DNA of 64,000 nt from Tulasnella sp. 424 (lineage: Eukaryota; Basidiomycota; Agaricomycetes; Cantharellales; Tulasnellaceae). A model generated the notes under the pieces. The model did no database searches. It was not told where the DNA came from and saw only the letters and a list, made by a program, of their open reading frames with translations. A program made the position numbers and the translations under genes. The stretch lies in the NCBI GenBank assembly GCA_019633425.1, contig WSUB01000126.1, positions 59,901 to 123,900 on the forward strand, read 5' to 3'. Below, in pieces: positions 20,286 through 31,707 of this stretch; positions within the stretch are counted from its first letter, which is position 1; the number at the start of each line of letters is the position of its first letter.

Positions 20286-23200
20286 ATGAATACTCAATCG
20301 CTTCCTATTCCCTCTTCCTTCGGTCCTAATACCCCCGTCACCGCTAGGACTGATAGTTCTGGGCGAATCCAAGCCACGGAGAAGCCCCAAGTTCCCCTTC
20401 AAATCCCGGCGGGTGGTGTCTCCCGGTTCTTCGGCCCGCATCTCACTCCCGGCACACATACGATGTCGACCAACTCCCTAGCTACCCCGCAACTTTCTAA
20501 TACCTATACACCCACCGTCGCGAGTGTGGACATATTCGCGCACACGCCCATACACCGTCCCGAGTCCCGCTCTAACTCCCCTCCCAAGAGGGAAGGCACT
20601 CTGCAGCTGACATGGGACGTGGAGAATCAGCTGGAATTCGCATTGGATCCGGAGCTCTTACAGTCCCGTGGAGAGTCTATCGAGTTGCCAGGTGGTTTCC
20701 CCAAGAAGAAGGAAGCTGGTATTTTGCCTACGACGATGCCAGACTCAATTTTGTTCCCTAGAACACAGTCGCCGACTCCTCTCTCCATGCGGAAGGTTCC
20801 TGCTCTGTCAGAGCGCTCTCCAGGTCCGCGTTCGGCTTTCCCTCCCTCGGCTTTCCATCAGCGGGTCTCGTCGCAAAACATGACGCGTGGTCCACGCCCT
20901 CCCAGTCCAATGCCAGGCCCCCTAGCTTCCCCAGCCCGACTACTTCCTCCTTCGCCTGTTCCTAGTGTACGACGTGTGGATCTCGAACACCCTCGACCCG
21001 TTCACCCCGTGCAAATGAAGGCCGTTGACGACACGGGCTCGATCGCTTCCCTTCTGGCCGACCTGCCACCTCCCTCACCTGCTGCCAGCATGGCCTTCGA
21101 GCAGAGTGCACCGAATCTTACCTCCTTAACCACCACTCCACTACATTCTGCAGGGCTTGCCGTCCCTTCTCCTTTCTCGCGCCCGGGCTCTTCAGCGAGT
21201 CTCCAGCACGGTTCGGCGTTCTTGCAACCGATGAGCGTCCAGCTTGATTGCCACGAGATGGCGGGTGTCAACACCGTCCTCTTCCCGACCGAATGTGATC
21301 CTCCTGTTTCCAACCGGTCTCGACCTGTCTCCCAACGAGGCCTCACAGTGGGACGAGGACGACCTAACGGACCCACTTCCCGACCCTCCACTTCCCAATA
21401 TGCCCCCAACTGCGCGCTCTTCCCTCCTACACCTTTCCTTGGGTGCTCACCGCTCCCTCCGGTCGCTCTTCTTGCCTCATTACCAGCCTCTCCAGTTGCC
21501 AACAGTTTCCAGGACTTCCTTCACAGCGGTCCTCCAAGCGTCCATGCTCCATCCATCAGCTCAGCGCCCCTTACGGAAGAGCAGCGAGCAGACCACCGAG
21601 CAAAATGGCAAGCTCTTGCGGACAGTCGAGCCCAAGTTGCACCAAACGGCTCGCCTCTACCCTCTCACGCAAATCATGTTGCTGCCGCCGGAGAAGCCTT
21701 GGTCGATTCGGAGCGAGAGCAGAACTTTTTCGAAAAGTACGGCCTGTTCGGTTCCGCCGCCCTGCCACCCAGACGGCTGTCCTCCTACGAATGGTTCTAC
21801 GACTACGACAAAGTATGTCGAAGTCCCGAACGGATCCCTGGATACGTGTCGCCTCCTCCTGGTCAGCGGGTTCTCTGCGATAACGAAAGAGATCTCGAGC
21901 TAGGCTTAGAATTGTCCGTTGGGTCTGAGTGTTCACATGAACTCAGGGACCCGCCCTCGATGGAGAGGCTTCGAAGGGAACTTAAAGAGGAGGTTGGAGC
22001 GACGAGCGCGGTGGTTAACGAGTCGGTCGAGCCCGACGATCGCCGGAAGGAAGAATGGTTCATCGGTACCTTGTTAGGAAGGATGGGTGACATTCACTCT
22101 CGGCTGACACAAGTGGACATGAGACTTCAGAGCTGCGAGGCGGCTCTAGCTCCGCCCGAAAGCCCGGTTGAACCTCCAAACCCGGGCCTCTTAAGACGGC
22201 ATTGTGTGAGATTCGTGAGTCATAGAATACCGAAAACCCCTCCATGACTTATAAGCTAATAGATCCATCCCGTTCGTTCGTTAGAAACATTCCGGATTCA
22301 CCGATGAATTCAGACTTCCATTTTACACGACCCATTACCGCCGGGACGTCCTATTTGACATTATGGACCGTCTGGGCCGCGACTTCTGGTTCGGTGGAGG
22401 GGATGGCGCCGACACTATCGAGAATCGCTATATGGTTCCCTTGAAACTGATTACCTTCGACGACGATTTCGGAGCAACCTTCCAAGTCGATTGCCGTGGT
22501 TTGCTGCAACATTCTCAACCCGTCGAGTTTGTGATTGTAGGGGAGGTGTTGGATTTCATGAAGCAGATGTTGAACGTGAGTCGTGGAATCTTCTGCTTAC
22601 CGCGCGAGGTAATTAAACTAACGCTGGAAAATTCCAATCTCTCTTCTTTCCGAAGGCCGTTGCCAGGCTGCACTCGAAAGGCGTTTACCATGGGTGAGTG
22701 ACTTTGGCTGTGACTCCTAAAACATCCCGCCTAACTTGATTAACCCCGTATGACAGGAACGTCACAAGTTCCGGCATTTGTGTTTATGGATCGGAAATGC
22801 TTCAACGCCAATATGTATTGCACCCCTGTTTGCGAGACGAGGAGCTTCCCACTTCAAACGGCCAAGCCTTGGACATGGAAGACTTGGGCAACGTCTTCTT
22901 GGACGTCCTCGAGGTGAGCTGTTTTCTCGCAAGTGTCGACTTGCCGCCTGACCTTGCGCCTTTTTGACGGTTCTTCTAGCAATCTCCCATCTTCAACGTG
23001 TTCGACGATATGGTTCTCTGGATGACCGGTTTCGGCAAGCCTCACCAGATCTCGGTGGAACAAGCCCTCCAAATGTTCAATGAAATTGTGGAAAAGGAAG
23101 AGATTTTGCAGCAACCTTACATGACCATTTACCGGCCTGGGTTCGACTCTAATGATGTGCCGAAATCAAAAAGGACTGGCTTCCCAGAGCACAGGTTCCT

Positions 23201-23629
23201 CGATCGACCGGTTCCATCCACTCAGTCGTCAGTAGATTCCGCACCACGAACTGTGTATCCTAGCAGCGCCTCTTTGGCAACTGCGGGCTGTACTGATCCC
23301 CGTTCCCCGAATCGCGAGGTAAGCATGCCTATAACTCCTTTTCATATTCGATCCGCGCACTGATTGACGTTCCTTGACTATTTCTGTAGAACACTGGGAG
23401 GACTTCTATTAACCCTATCCCACCAAACAGCCCCCCCGACCTGGCGGAAACTTTAGTATTGGGCAATGCACCCAGAAACGAGGTTGTGGTGGTTGACGAC
23501 ACGTCATTCGTCATGAGTCCCCTCGCCGCCGAGAACGTCAACCTCCCACCTGTGACTCGTCGCAATGTGGCAACCTCCTCTCGGAAAACGTGGCGAAAGA
23601 TAAAACGATGGCTTATTCCTCGATGGTGA
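20286..23629 (+). CDS. Long disordered protein with C-terminal kinase-like (pseudokinase) region, 994 aa
   Basis: Six exons in clean phase: 20286-22205, 22285-22575, 22656-22693, 22757-22913, 22980-23318 and 23390-23629, giving 994 residues. Residues 1-600 are Pro/Ser-rich and disordered, ending with a short coiled-coil-like piece (LGRMGDIHSRLTQVDMRLQS). The second part reads FYTTHYRRDVLFDIMDRLGRDFW, then EFVIVGEVLDFMKQMLN, AVARLHSKGVYHGNVTSSG, MEDLGNVFLDVLE and HQISVEQALQMFNEIVE. The order matches kinase subdomains V, VIa, VIb and XI. However, the catalytic HRD is HGN and no DFG is seen, so catalysis is unlikely. It ends in a basic RKTWRKIKRWLIPRW tail, like the tail of the first kinase gene. 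The kinase relationship is inferred from motif order and needs a structure search. Confidence 0.7.
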
Positions 23630-23724
23630 TTTCTTTTTTTTTTCGGACGAAATACGAATTTTAACGTAAAATGAAGATAATGAACGGTGTATATATGTAC
23701 GAGACGACAGATTAATGGTACATG

Positions 23725-23979
23725 TTACGATGCGAGACCTCCCCGAGACGGTATGACAACGTAAACTTGCGCAGGCCTGATAGATTTCATTGTCTGAGCG
23801 GAAATTACGAATGAGGTCAGGATCCGCTCGGGGGTAATTTTATGGATCGTTGCACTGACCTCTTCCCCGAGAGACATCTCCGGCGGCAGATCACCTCCAC
23901 ACCGCTCAAACTCCGAAAACAGTAACTCTTCTCTTTCGCTTCTCTGCAGCTTTGGCGGTTTGATCGTCCCAAGTAACAT
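23725..23979 (-). CDS. Small hypothetical protein, 84 aa
   Basis: A single frame starting at ATG 23977-23979, rich in charged residues (LQRSEREELLFSEFERCGG, SATIHKITPERILTSF) and ending in QVYVVIPSRGGLAS. The same frame stays open for about 26 codons upstream of this ATG (SESWSIELRDSSP) without another ATG. A first exon may therefore be missing, possibly starting at the ATG near 24064. No known family. The start codon is the least certain part. Confidence 0.5.
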   Translation of the reverse strand: MLLGTIKPPKLQRSEREELLFSEFERCGGDLPPEMSLGEEVSATIHKITPERILTSFVISAQTMKSIRPAQVYVVIPSRGGLAS

Positions 23980-25068
23980 GGGAGAAGAATCTCGTAATTC
24001 GATGGACCAGCTTTCGGATCCGGGTTCGGCGTACGTCGTGCTGGGGTGCTGAACGTGGGGTCATGATGTTGCGGGATGAAGAGCGGGGATTTCTGATGAT
24101 TTGATGTAGTAGTAGTATGGAGACAGTCGGTGGTGTTTTAGAGAGGGGAGTTATGGAAAGGAGTTATGGTACGGGTTGATCGATAGGTATCGGGCGGGAC
24201 TAGGGATCATTTATACGCTAACGCCGATGAGGCGCGGCGTCGCGTGTTGGACATGCGGTAGAAGATTTGGCGTACCAAATATGTACAATCTCCCTCTTCC
24301 CCCCTCTTCACTTTCTATATGTGAAGTAGAGTTTGACGGTGAAATCGTGCTTGTACACGTTTAGAAGGTCGTATCGTTCTCCGTCAATGCCCAGGCTGTG
24401 GAGGCCGTTACCCCGCAACTTGCCGATGCTGCGCTTAGGCGAGTCTAATCACAAAGCTGCGTTATTGAATTTCACCACTTGTCTCGAAAGAATATTCTAT
24501 CAAACAACAAGCTGGGATTGATAAGATCCTGGGACCTGTGGTTGTACATACATGTGTCACTCAAGGGGTGTGTGGTGTGCCCGAAGATCCTAGATTCTGA
24601 GAAAGAACAACCCGGGGTCTCCGTGCGCAAGGCCCCTATCCCCCTCGGACTCGGAAGCAACGTTTACATTCATGTGAATGCAGTCGTCTAGGAGCGAGCA
24701 AATGTAGGCAGACCGAGCAGCAAGAGAGAACCGGCGCCCACCATGACTTAGCATTGCCTCAACGCATTGGGCGGAAAAGTCTAGACTGAAGGAATCGTCG
24801 AAGCGTGCACAGGCCTCCATGCAGCTATAAGGTTTGCCTCAACCCAGTGCATCGTTACGAGAGTAAGACATCACCCGTAATGCACTCCATTCGGAAGGTC
24901 ACGTGGTGTCCGAGCCGATGATTGTATGTTTGATTGACTCAAAAGTTGGAAAGCATGATACAGATGGCAGCGACAGCAAGGGCTAGTAATAATGAGAACA
25001 GTGATTGTCGAGATAGGAGAAGTAGAGCCGATATGAGATCGGGGAGAGTCTGTTTTTTCAGGGCGCCT
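23980..25068. other. Intergenic, no gene recognised
   Basis: Short frames only. On the minus strand, 24100-24180 reads ACTACTACTACATCAAATCATC and CACCACCGACTGTC, plausible 5' leader sequence for the small minus-strand gene. Nothing else is supported. Confidence 0.35.
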
Positions 25069-26470
25069 TTACTCGTCACCAATCTTGGGTGCAAGGTAGT
25101 ACGAAATGAATCCACCACCGAAGACGAATTGAACCTGTAGACAAGACCAATAACGTGAGATTATGCATAGAAGGAAGAGAGGGCGGGTGAACATACCAGC
25201 AACGGAACCTCGTTGCTCATCTTCAAGTTCACGTTCTTACTTAGTGACGCGCTCTTGGCAAAGTTGACGAGATACTTGAGCGAGAAAGTGAGGTTGACGT
25301 GTTGGTTCATATGAATCATAGCACCTCCTTCCTCTTCCTCGTCATCGTCGTCGGCCTTCTTCTTGCCCTTCTTAGCTGCGGTCTTGGTCTTCTTCTTTGC
25401 CGCTGCGCCGGACTTGGACGAACGTTTCCTCTTCTTCGAGCCACTACCTTCCTCTTCGTCTCCATCTTCTTCTTCTGGTTCAGCTTCTGATCCGCTTGCC
25501 TCCTGAATCGATCCACCGTCGTCTTCCTCCATCTCCTCGTCCTCGTCGTCTCGGGCTTCCTTCTTCACTTTCACGGCCTTCTTTTTCTTCCCACTATCTT
25601 CGTCGTCGTCGTCATCGTCGTCAGCTCCGTCCTCCTTCTTCACGCCACCGTTCTTGACTCGCTCGATCTTGCCTCCTCCAGATTGCTTCAAAAGGATGCT
25701 TCCGTTGGCGGACTCGCCTTCGGAGATGAAGCGCACGCCCTCTTTGGTCACTTCAATCCGGACTGACTCTCCAAGACCGCTGAGGTCTCGTACTATCCTC
25801 TGGAACTCGCTGGAGGATAGCTTAACGGTAGCGTCATAGTCCGTCTCTGGGATCCCAAGAGTGTCGGTGTCGATATCCATGAGCTTCATCTCGTATTCGG
25901 CAATCCTGTCCGTGTCTAGAAGACGAAGAGGGCAAAAAAGGTCAGCATCGTTGGGCAAAACGCGAAAACTTCTCGCAAAGGCACATACTCTTGGCTTCAT
26001 ATGTGAGGTGCAACGTATCCGGCTCGTCCATGGCGCGAAGGGTAACGGTATCGTCGTCTTTGGCGCATTTGATGACCTTGGTCAAGGACGCAAGGTTGGC
26101 GCCAAGAGTCATCGGTCGGTCACAACGATACTTGATGAACGATTCAGCGTTGAGTTCGATGGACACCAACGCGACGTGACTGTTGTCCATTGCCTGAAGT
26201 CTCTGCGTGACGCGTCATGGAGGAGGGGTTATCAACTCGACGCCCGACCAGGCTCGCGCCCAGGACCATCTACTTACCAAGCCATCTTCATTGCACTCAA
26301 AGTTAGCATCTGACACGAGCTCCTTGATGGCTGCACGACGCGTCAAAAGCGTGGAGTGGGCGGGTTAGTATTCGCGTGGAGGGGCCCGGCACGCGCGAGG
26401 TTAGAATCTGGACCGCACCATCCAAGATTTTCTTGAGCACCACAGGGGATTCCATTTTTGCTTCGATCAT
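25069..26470 (-). CDS. PCNA: PCNA sliding clamp with a large charged insertion, 367 aa
   Basis: The homotrimeric clamp that holds DNA polymerase and repair factors on DNA in the nucleus. Five exons (26470-26419, 26330-26278, 26202-25989, 25915-25197, 25134-25069) give 367 residues; PCNA is usually about 260. Hallmarks present are the start MIEAKMESPVVLKKILD, LQAMDNSHVALVSIEL, the connector region DTLGIPETDYDA and FQRIVRDLSGLGESV. Also present are MNQHVNLTFSLKYL, NEVPLLVQFVFGG and the C-terminus YYLAPKIGDE. Between LLKQSGG and AMIHMNQHV in domain 2, about 110 residues are inserted: alternating Asp/Glu runs and Lys-rich blocks (KKKKAVKVKK, KKRKRSSKSG, KKGKKKADDDD), with nuclear-localisation-like motifs. 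The canonical clamp has only about a dozen residues in this loop. The insertion lies in one open exon without stops. The core fold looks intact. Confidence 0.95.
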
Positions 26471-26521
26471 GATGGCTGCTCGCTTGAGATGGTTCACTAG
26501 CGGGAGGGTAGGGGGTTAAAA

Positions 26522-26527
26522 ACGCGT
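26522..26527. promoter_or_regulatory. MluI cell-cycle box (ACGCGT) upstream of PCNA
   Basis: ACGCGT lies about 52 bases upstream of the PCNA start codon. This is the binding site of MBF-type G1/S transcription factors in fungi, which control replication genes. The same hexamer occurs in PCNA intron 1 (26338-26343) and intron 2 (26210-26215), each within the palindrome GACGCGTC. Function is inferred from the motif and the target gene. Confidence 0.55.
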
Positions 26528-27205
26528 CGAGCTTGGGGGAGAGCGAGGGTTGTTGTGAAAGAATTCGCGAGCACGTCGAAGTCTGTTATTCTCGCGGTTC
26601 AGGCAACCTGCGCGTTCCCTGAACGCGCGACAACTGGTAACCATCGACTTGGATTTCCAAGTGCCATACATGACAAGGAAAAGCAGATAGTTTAACAGCG
26701 GTAGTAAGAGCGCATATACATATCGTACAAAATCCACGATCACGATGTCATACTCAGGAAAATTACTGAAAGCTGGGTTGGTCATGACGAAACACATCCT
26801 GCTACTTTCTTCATCAAAATATACTCGATCGCATTCATCTTGAAAACCGTCGGTGTGGATGGGCCAAATTCGTCACGTCGTTTCGTGAGATTGAAGTTTT
26901 ATCCAGGTCAGCTGCGTAACTGTAGCAATTACTATGACCGTGCACATTCAAGCACCCACGCCTCAAATAATCCATAGACGAGAAATTAGGGCGTATTATA
27001 TGGCTGATTGGAAGACATCGAGCTGCGGGATCTCAAGGAATAGTCCAGTGTGACAAGCATGATGGCTCCCTGATTCGTTACCCAGAATCCCATTGCCAAG
27101 CGCGGTTGCCGCCGGTGCGCCAGCCAAAAGGCCTGTCTTTGTGAAACTACGCTCCGTGATCATACGGAACGGGCGGATGTGACAGAGCGATCAGAACCAG
27201 AGGCT
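26528..27205. other. Intergenic between PCNA and the kinase-WD40 gene
   Basis: Upstream region of PCNA (minus strand) and downstream region of the kinase-WD40 gene (minus strand). A further GC-rich ACGCGCG sequence near 26623 may also belong to the PCNA promoter. No gene recognised. Confidence 0.35.
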
Positions 27206-30145
27206 CTAAGGAGTGACGTAACCATCACAGCCCATTTTTTTCAGGTCGATGACAGCCACCCCTGCGTTTCCGAAACCCACTGCAAGCTTATCACCAGCGC
27301 TCTGCCACTGGATATCGAAAACCCAGGAATGGCTATACCATTCAAATACCAAGTTGCCTGTCTAGAGCAAAGATGTGGCAGTGAGAGACGGCGTTTGACG
27401 TAGAAGAGTGAAACAGTGGCCCACAGAAGAAGAGTAGATCAAAACGCGACCATCGGCTGATCCAGTCGCGAAATATCGTCCTCGAGGACTGAACGATTGT
27501 GCGAACACCGTGCCTCGGTGGTCCAGAAGTTCCTTTATGCAGGATCCGTTTCGAGTATCCCAGATCCTCGCAGTCTTATCGTTCGAGGTTCTGTGGAGAG
27601 GAGCGGTAAGGAACTCATCCTCGACCGACCCGAAGGACGCTAGCTTACGATACGAGTAGGTACTGCATTACAGAATCAGGGCTTGGGCACCAACCCAGGG
27701 ACCGGACCGTGTCGGCATGCCCGCTCAGTACCCATTTTTGAGCAGGATCGGGGTCACCAGTGGAGAGTTGAACAGGGGCACCGGCCTCCACAGCATCCAT
27801 TTTCCAGATACGGATAGTCAAGTCATAACTTGAGGATGCAAGCAGAGTCTTATCCTTGGATAGGCGTAAGGAAGCGACCCGGCCTTCGTGGCCGGTGAAT
27901 GTTTGCAGAGGAGTTTCGTTGCAAAGACGCCAAACGTGGATTTGCTTGCTGGCGCCACACGAGACCCAAGTTTCGTCATCGAGCCAGAGGGCGTCAAACC
28001 CTTTTGCTGTTAGTTCGCGACCACGCTTAGTATCGGTGTTAGAACTAATGACCCCAGGAAACTACATACCATCCCGGATGACCTGGTAGATTTTGTGGGA
28101 TTCCCGGGTCCTCATATCCCATACGACTGCTGTTCCTTTGTCATCGGTGCTGAGCAGAAAATGAGCGCTGGGAGACCACATGCTGCACCGTATTTCGCCT
28201 TTGTAGAACTCCAGGTTGGATTGGAGTTGGAGTGTGCCGCCGTCTGCCGTCCAAACTCGTAGAGCGCCGTCAATACTTCCAGCTACGAGCCGAGCTCCTG
28301 TACAGTCCCAGTCTATGGCCGTAATTACGCAACCACCTATTGCACGCGGCTGGTCCTCAAGGGCAACAGGACCGAACACACTGGGAGCCCCCGCGACGGC
28401 TACGTTCCATAGTTTAATATAACCGTTGACCGAGCTGATGACAGACGAAGTGTAGGTATGAGTTGGGCAGAAAAATACTCGCAAGTACTTACCCGGTGGC
28501 TAGAACGTTAGGTTTCAGAGGATTCCACCTACAAAACGGGACCTTTTGTGGGGGGCGCGCGTTTAGTTTTCTCCGCACATTACGGCGAGCAAGCAAAGAG
28601 TTACCGCAGGTTCATCATCGTTCAACAAAATTGCGCCTTCTCCGTAGCCCTTTTTCATTTGAACGCTTCCTGCGAAAATTACTGCAACGATTCGTAAGAG
28701 GAGGGAATGTGGTGACATTGTTGAACCTACCGGTCTCCACGGCTGCATCCTCACCACGAGCTCGTTTCTCCAGCCTCCCTTCGAGCCCTGGGCTTCCTTT
28801 CAGTTTTTGCCTGACATTTCCATACATCGGCGAGTCGGTACTTGGTGGTGCTAGCAGCTCCGATTGACGATCTCCCGTAGCAGAGAGTTGAGATGACGTT
28901 GTAGCAATATCCAAGGCTCCGGGTCCGTCTGAGAAGACGAGGCGATTGAGAATTTCAGATGAAGACGGCCTTTTTGCTAAATCTCTGACCCAGCAGTCAG
29001 GGATAGTGGACTTCAGGGAGCCCAAGATAATATGGAAGGTGATAGGATCGTCAGAAACTAGGCTGTCAAGCAGGTCGACAGATCCAGGGGGTCGCCCTAG
29101 GATGATAGCAGTTACAACGGCCTCCTCCCGCTTCGCATCGGGAAATGGCTCGCGGCCAGTGAGGACCTTGGAGGAGGTACACATTGGTTATCCAGCAGGA
29201 ACTCCTGAACTGAACAATGATAGTCACCTCGAATGCGGTGCATGCCCATGCCCAAACATCGCTCCCCAGTGAATACTTGGCTTCACCTTCCAGAAGGAGC
29301 TCTGGCCCCATATAACGAATTGAACCTTTCGGAGACTTTGATGTAGTGAGACCCGATGAGACTCCAGCCTCCAGAATGAACGTGGCGAGGCCAAAGTCGC
29401 ATAACACTGCGTCGAGGCTCTCATTTACGAGGACGTTGGTCTGAAGAATCCTTCAGCCGACTGCCGTCCTGATATAGAAAGTCGGTCGCACCGGTTTTAG
29501 GTCTCCGTGGCAGATGGCCGGATTGCAGTTGTGTAGGTAGCTCATCCCTGACGTTATACCTTGAACCTGGAATGGAGCAATCCTCGAGTGAACGGGTGGT
29601 GCGAGAGATAAACGAAGCGATGTCTTACGAATCTGAGTCGAATAGCCAGGTTCGGCTGACATGTGTTTATATAATCCTTGACGTTTCCATTGGCCATGTA
29701 TTCAGAAACGATTTGAGCGGATAAGCAATCGTCGCTGAGTTGGAAGCCGAGAAGAACAAGGATGTTAGGGTGTCTCGCCTTGGCCCATACTTGTAACTCC
29801 CGGGCGAGACGCTTATCTGACCTATAAGCATTGGCAAGAGACGTAGGGCGGAAAGGAGGCTCACAATTGCTAAGCGGTGCCGAACTTCTTTTGCCTGCAC
29901 TATCCGCAATTGCTTCACAGCGACTTTGGTCTGTGAGTCAGAAGACTCCAGGACCGCCAAAAAGACTTGACCGTAGCCCCCAACTCCAAGCTCTACATCA
30001 GTTTCTAGAGTTAGCTGCGAGGACGGAATGAGAAGGTGAGATAAATCTTCCAGAGTTGATTGCTAGGAAGATTGGATCAGTTCTTCAAGTTCGACATTCC
30101 ACATACCGAAGTCCGGGCGCTACTTACCAAAATGTCGGGGTTCAT
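27206..30145 (-). CDS. TKL protein kinase fused to a TBL1/SIF2-type WD40 propeller
   Basis: One gene model spans both modules. Exon 1 (MNPDIL) is followed by the kinase: LGVGGYGQVFLAVLE, VAVKQLRIVQ, RELQVWAKARHPN, CHGDLKPTNVLV with an intron between KP and TN, LCDFGLA and GSIRYMGPELL. One uninterrupted exon then runs from VLTGREPFPDAKREE through CWVRDLAKRPSSSEIL and a linker (EKRARGEDAAVETG) into the first propeller strand. Eight WD-like repeats follow, with ATGSVNGYIKLWN, VAGSIDGALRVWT, TDDKGTAVVWD, GASKQIHVW, SSSYDLTIRIW, STSNDKTARIWD, TGSADGRVLIY and VGFGNAGVAVIDL. The last exons match the C-terminus of TBL1-like corepressor subunits, which normally begin with a LisH domain; here a kinase domain occupies that end. 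Kinase catalytic residues are all present. A role in chromatin corepressor signalling is inference. Confidence 0.8.
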
Positions 30146-31707
30146 TCGTGTTTATGTGTTATACTGCCTTTCCCTGTTGGTTTTGTGTAGGTCGACTGAG
30201 TCTGGACTGACAGGGTAGAGCGATGAGAGTGGTTGGGACAATGCAGCCGCCCAAGAACCGCATGGATACCGCATGTCCGCGTGCGGGAGTGTGGGACCCG
30301 GACCAGGAGGAAACATTTCGTGGAACTTTCCAAAGACACCGGTCGAGCCACTCATCCGTTTCTTCCGCTAAGTCCGTTACTCGCCATTTCGGCTTCTAGA
30401 ACGCCCCCTTGTAGATAAACGTACTCGCTGTATTAGTTCTATGATATGAAACCCCGCTTGCTTCAACGTGGGCTGCCATGAAGTTGTTTCGCGCAGCCTT
30501 GAATTTTGCGGGCCGCCCAAAACATGCCACACCGCATTTGAGTGAGCCACGAGCCACGACGACCGTCATATTGTAATATCACGATACACAATGACACTTA
30601 GATACCTCCTACCTGTCCAAGGCCAGACCCTAGCTAGCATCCCGCTGTCGACTTGCAACGTCGCCGTTCCGGCGACAGATGGTGGGCTGCTCGATCAGAA
30701 TCGCTAATAGCTTCAATTCAACTGTCTGCGTAGTCCGTGAGCAGGCAAGGGTCTCGTGTCCGCCGGCTGTCACCGCCGAGACGCTCGCCCTTCGCTGGGT
30801 GCACTCGGTTCGTAACTTCGTATTAGATGTGTTTTCCGTGTCCGAGTAAGGCTATTCCCGTCCAGTATCTTACGGGTGAGTGGCCGAGTTAGAACAAGCC
30901 GTAAACTCTTCAGGTTATCGGTGCTCACAATTCCACCCGGGAAGTCGCATTCACGGCATTGGGTGGATCCGGATGAGCGGGGACTCGAAGATAACAGCCG
31001 TTGCTGAGGGTTGGGCAGGTAACCCAATATCATATTTCTTGAGATTATAATCTCTCGTCACCAGAATTCAATAAATAATCCAAAATCCCTCCATTGAATA
31101 GGTGGCGGGGCTCAGGCCTCGCGTTTGGCGGCTGTCGCCGCCGAGCCGCTCGTCCTTCGCCGGATCCCAGAGAAGATAAAGAACGGCCAAAGACGGCCGG
31201 GAACGGATCTGTACAAGCCCCATCTGTTCAGGCTTGTATCGCCACAGCGGAGTGGCAGGAGGAAAGAAGACATGTAGCCAGCTCAAATTATCCTCAGCGA
31301 TGAGGAGATAATGGTTCGGTGCCAGGTAAATCTCGGAGAGACAATGCGTCGTGGGCTGTCAGAGCAAAAACGGATTAGAATATCCGCCTGGATATACGCG
31401 ATACTGGCGTGAGACGTACCGATTGGGATTGGAAACGAAGCGCAAAATACCGGAAATGACCTCCCCGCAGCAAGGCCCTCTAGGCGAAGATGAAGACGTA
31501 TTCGGTATGATCTCTGTGGTACATGAACATCTCGTTCCTGACTCGAGCCTCACGGGGCCGCCCAAGGGTGGTAAATCGGCCTTCGTATTTTGGAACCACT
31601 GGAGAGATGCGAAATCTGCCGACCAGACGGGGTACATCCGGGGCGGAGGTGAAGCTTCGCTACATCTCATAGAGCCTCGCCGTTAGAATGGCTGGATGAT
31701 ATGATCA
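30146..31707. other. Intergenic with a short duplicated motif and possible F-box gene remnants
   Basis: A motif of about 35 bases, GGCTGTCRCCGCCGAGMCGCTCG, occurs near 30766 and again near 31127. On the minus strand about 31490-31660 an open stretch (APDVPRLVGRFRISPVVPKY, RNEMFMYHRDHTEYVFIF) looks coding but cannot be joined in phase to the F-box gene just upstream of it. It could be that gene's 3' exon with an indel. No other gene is supported. Confidence 0.4.

Noticed and set aside
20265..21502. Minus-strand frames over the long disordered protein (for example 21002-21502)
   Set aside because: They are compositional mirrors of the Pro/Ser-rich plus-strand exon, which itself joins six exons in phase.
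25316..25660. The PCNA charged insertion as an unspliced intron
   Set aside because: It is open in frame with no stop, keeps a protein-like charge pattern, and no clear GT...AG pair brackets it without removing conserved PCNA residues.
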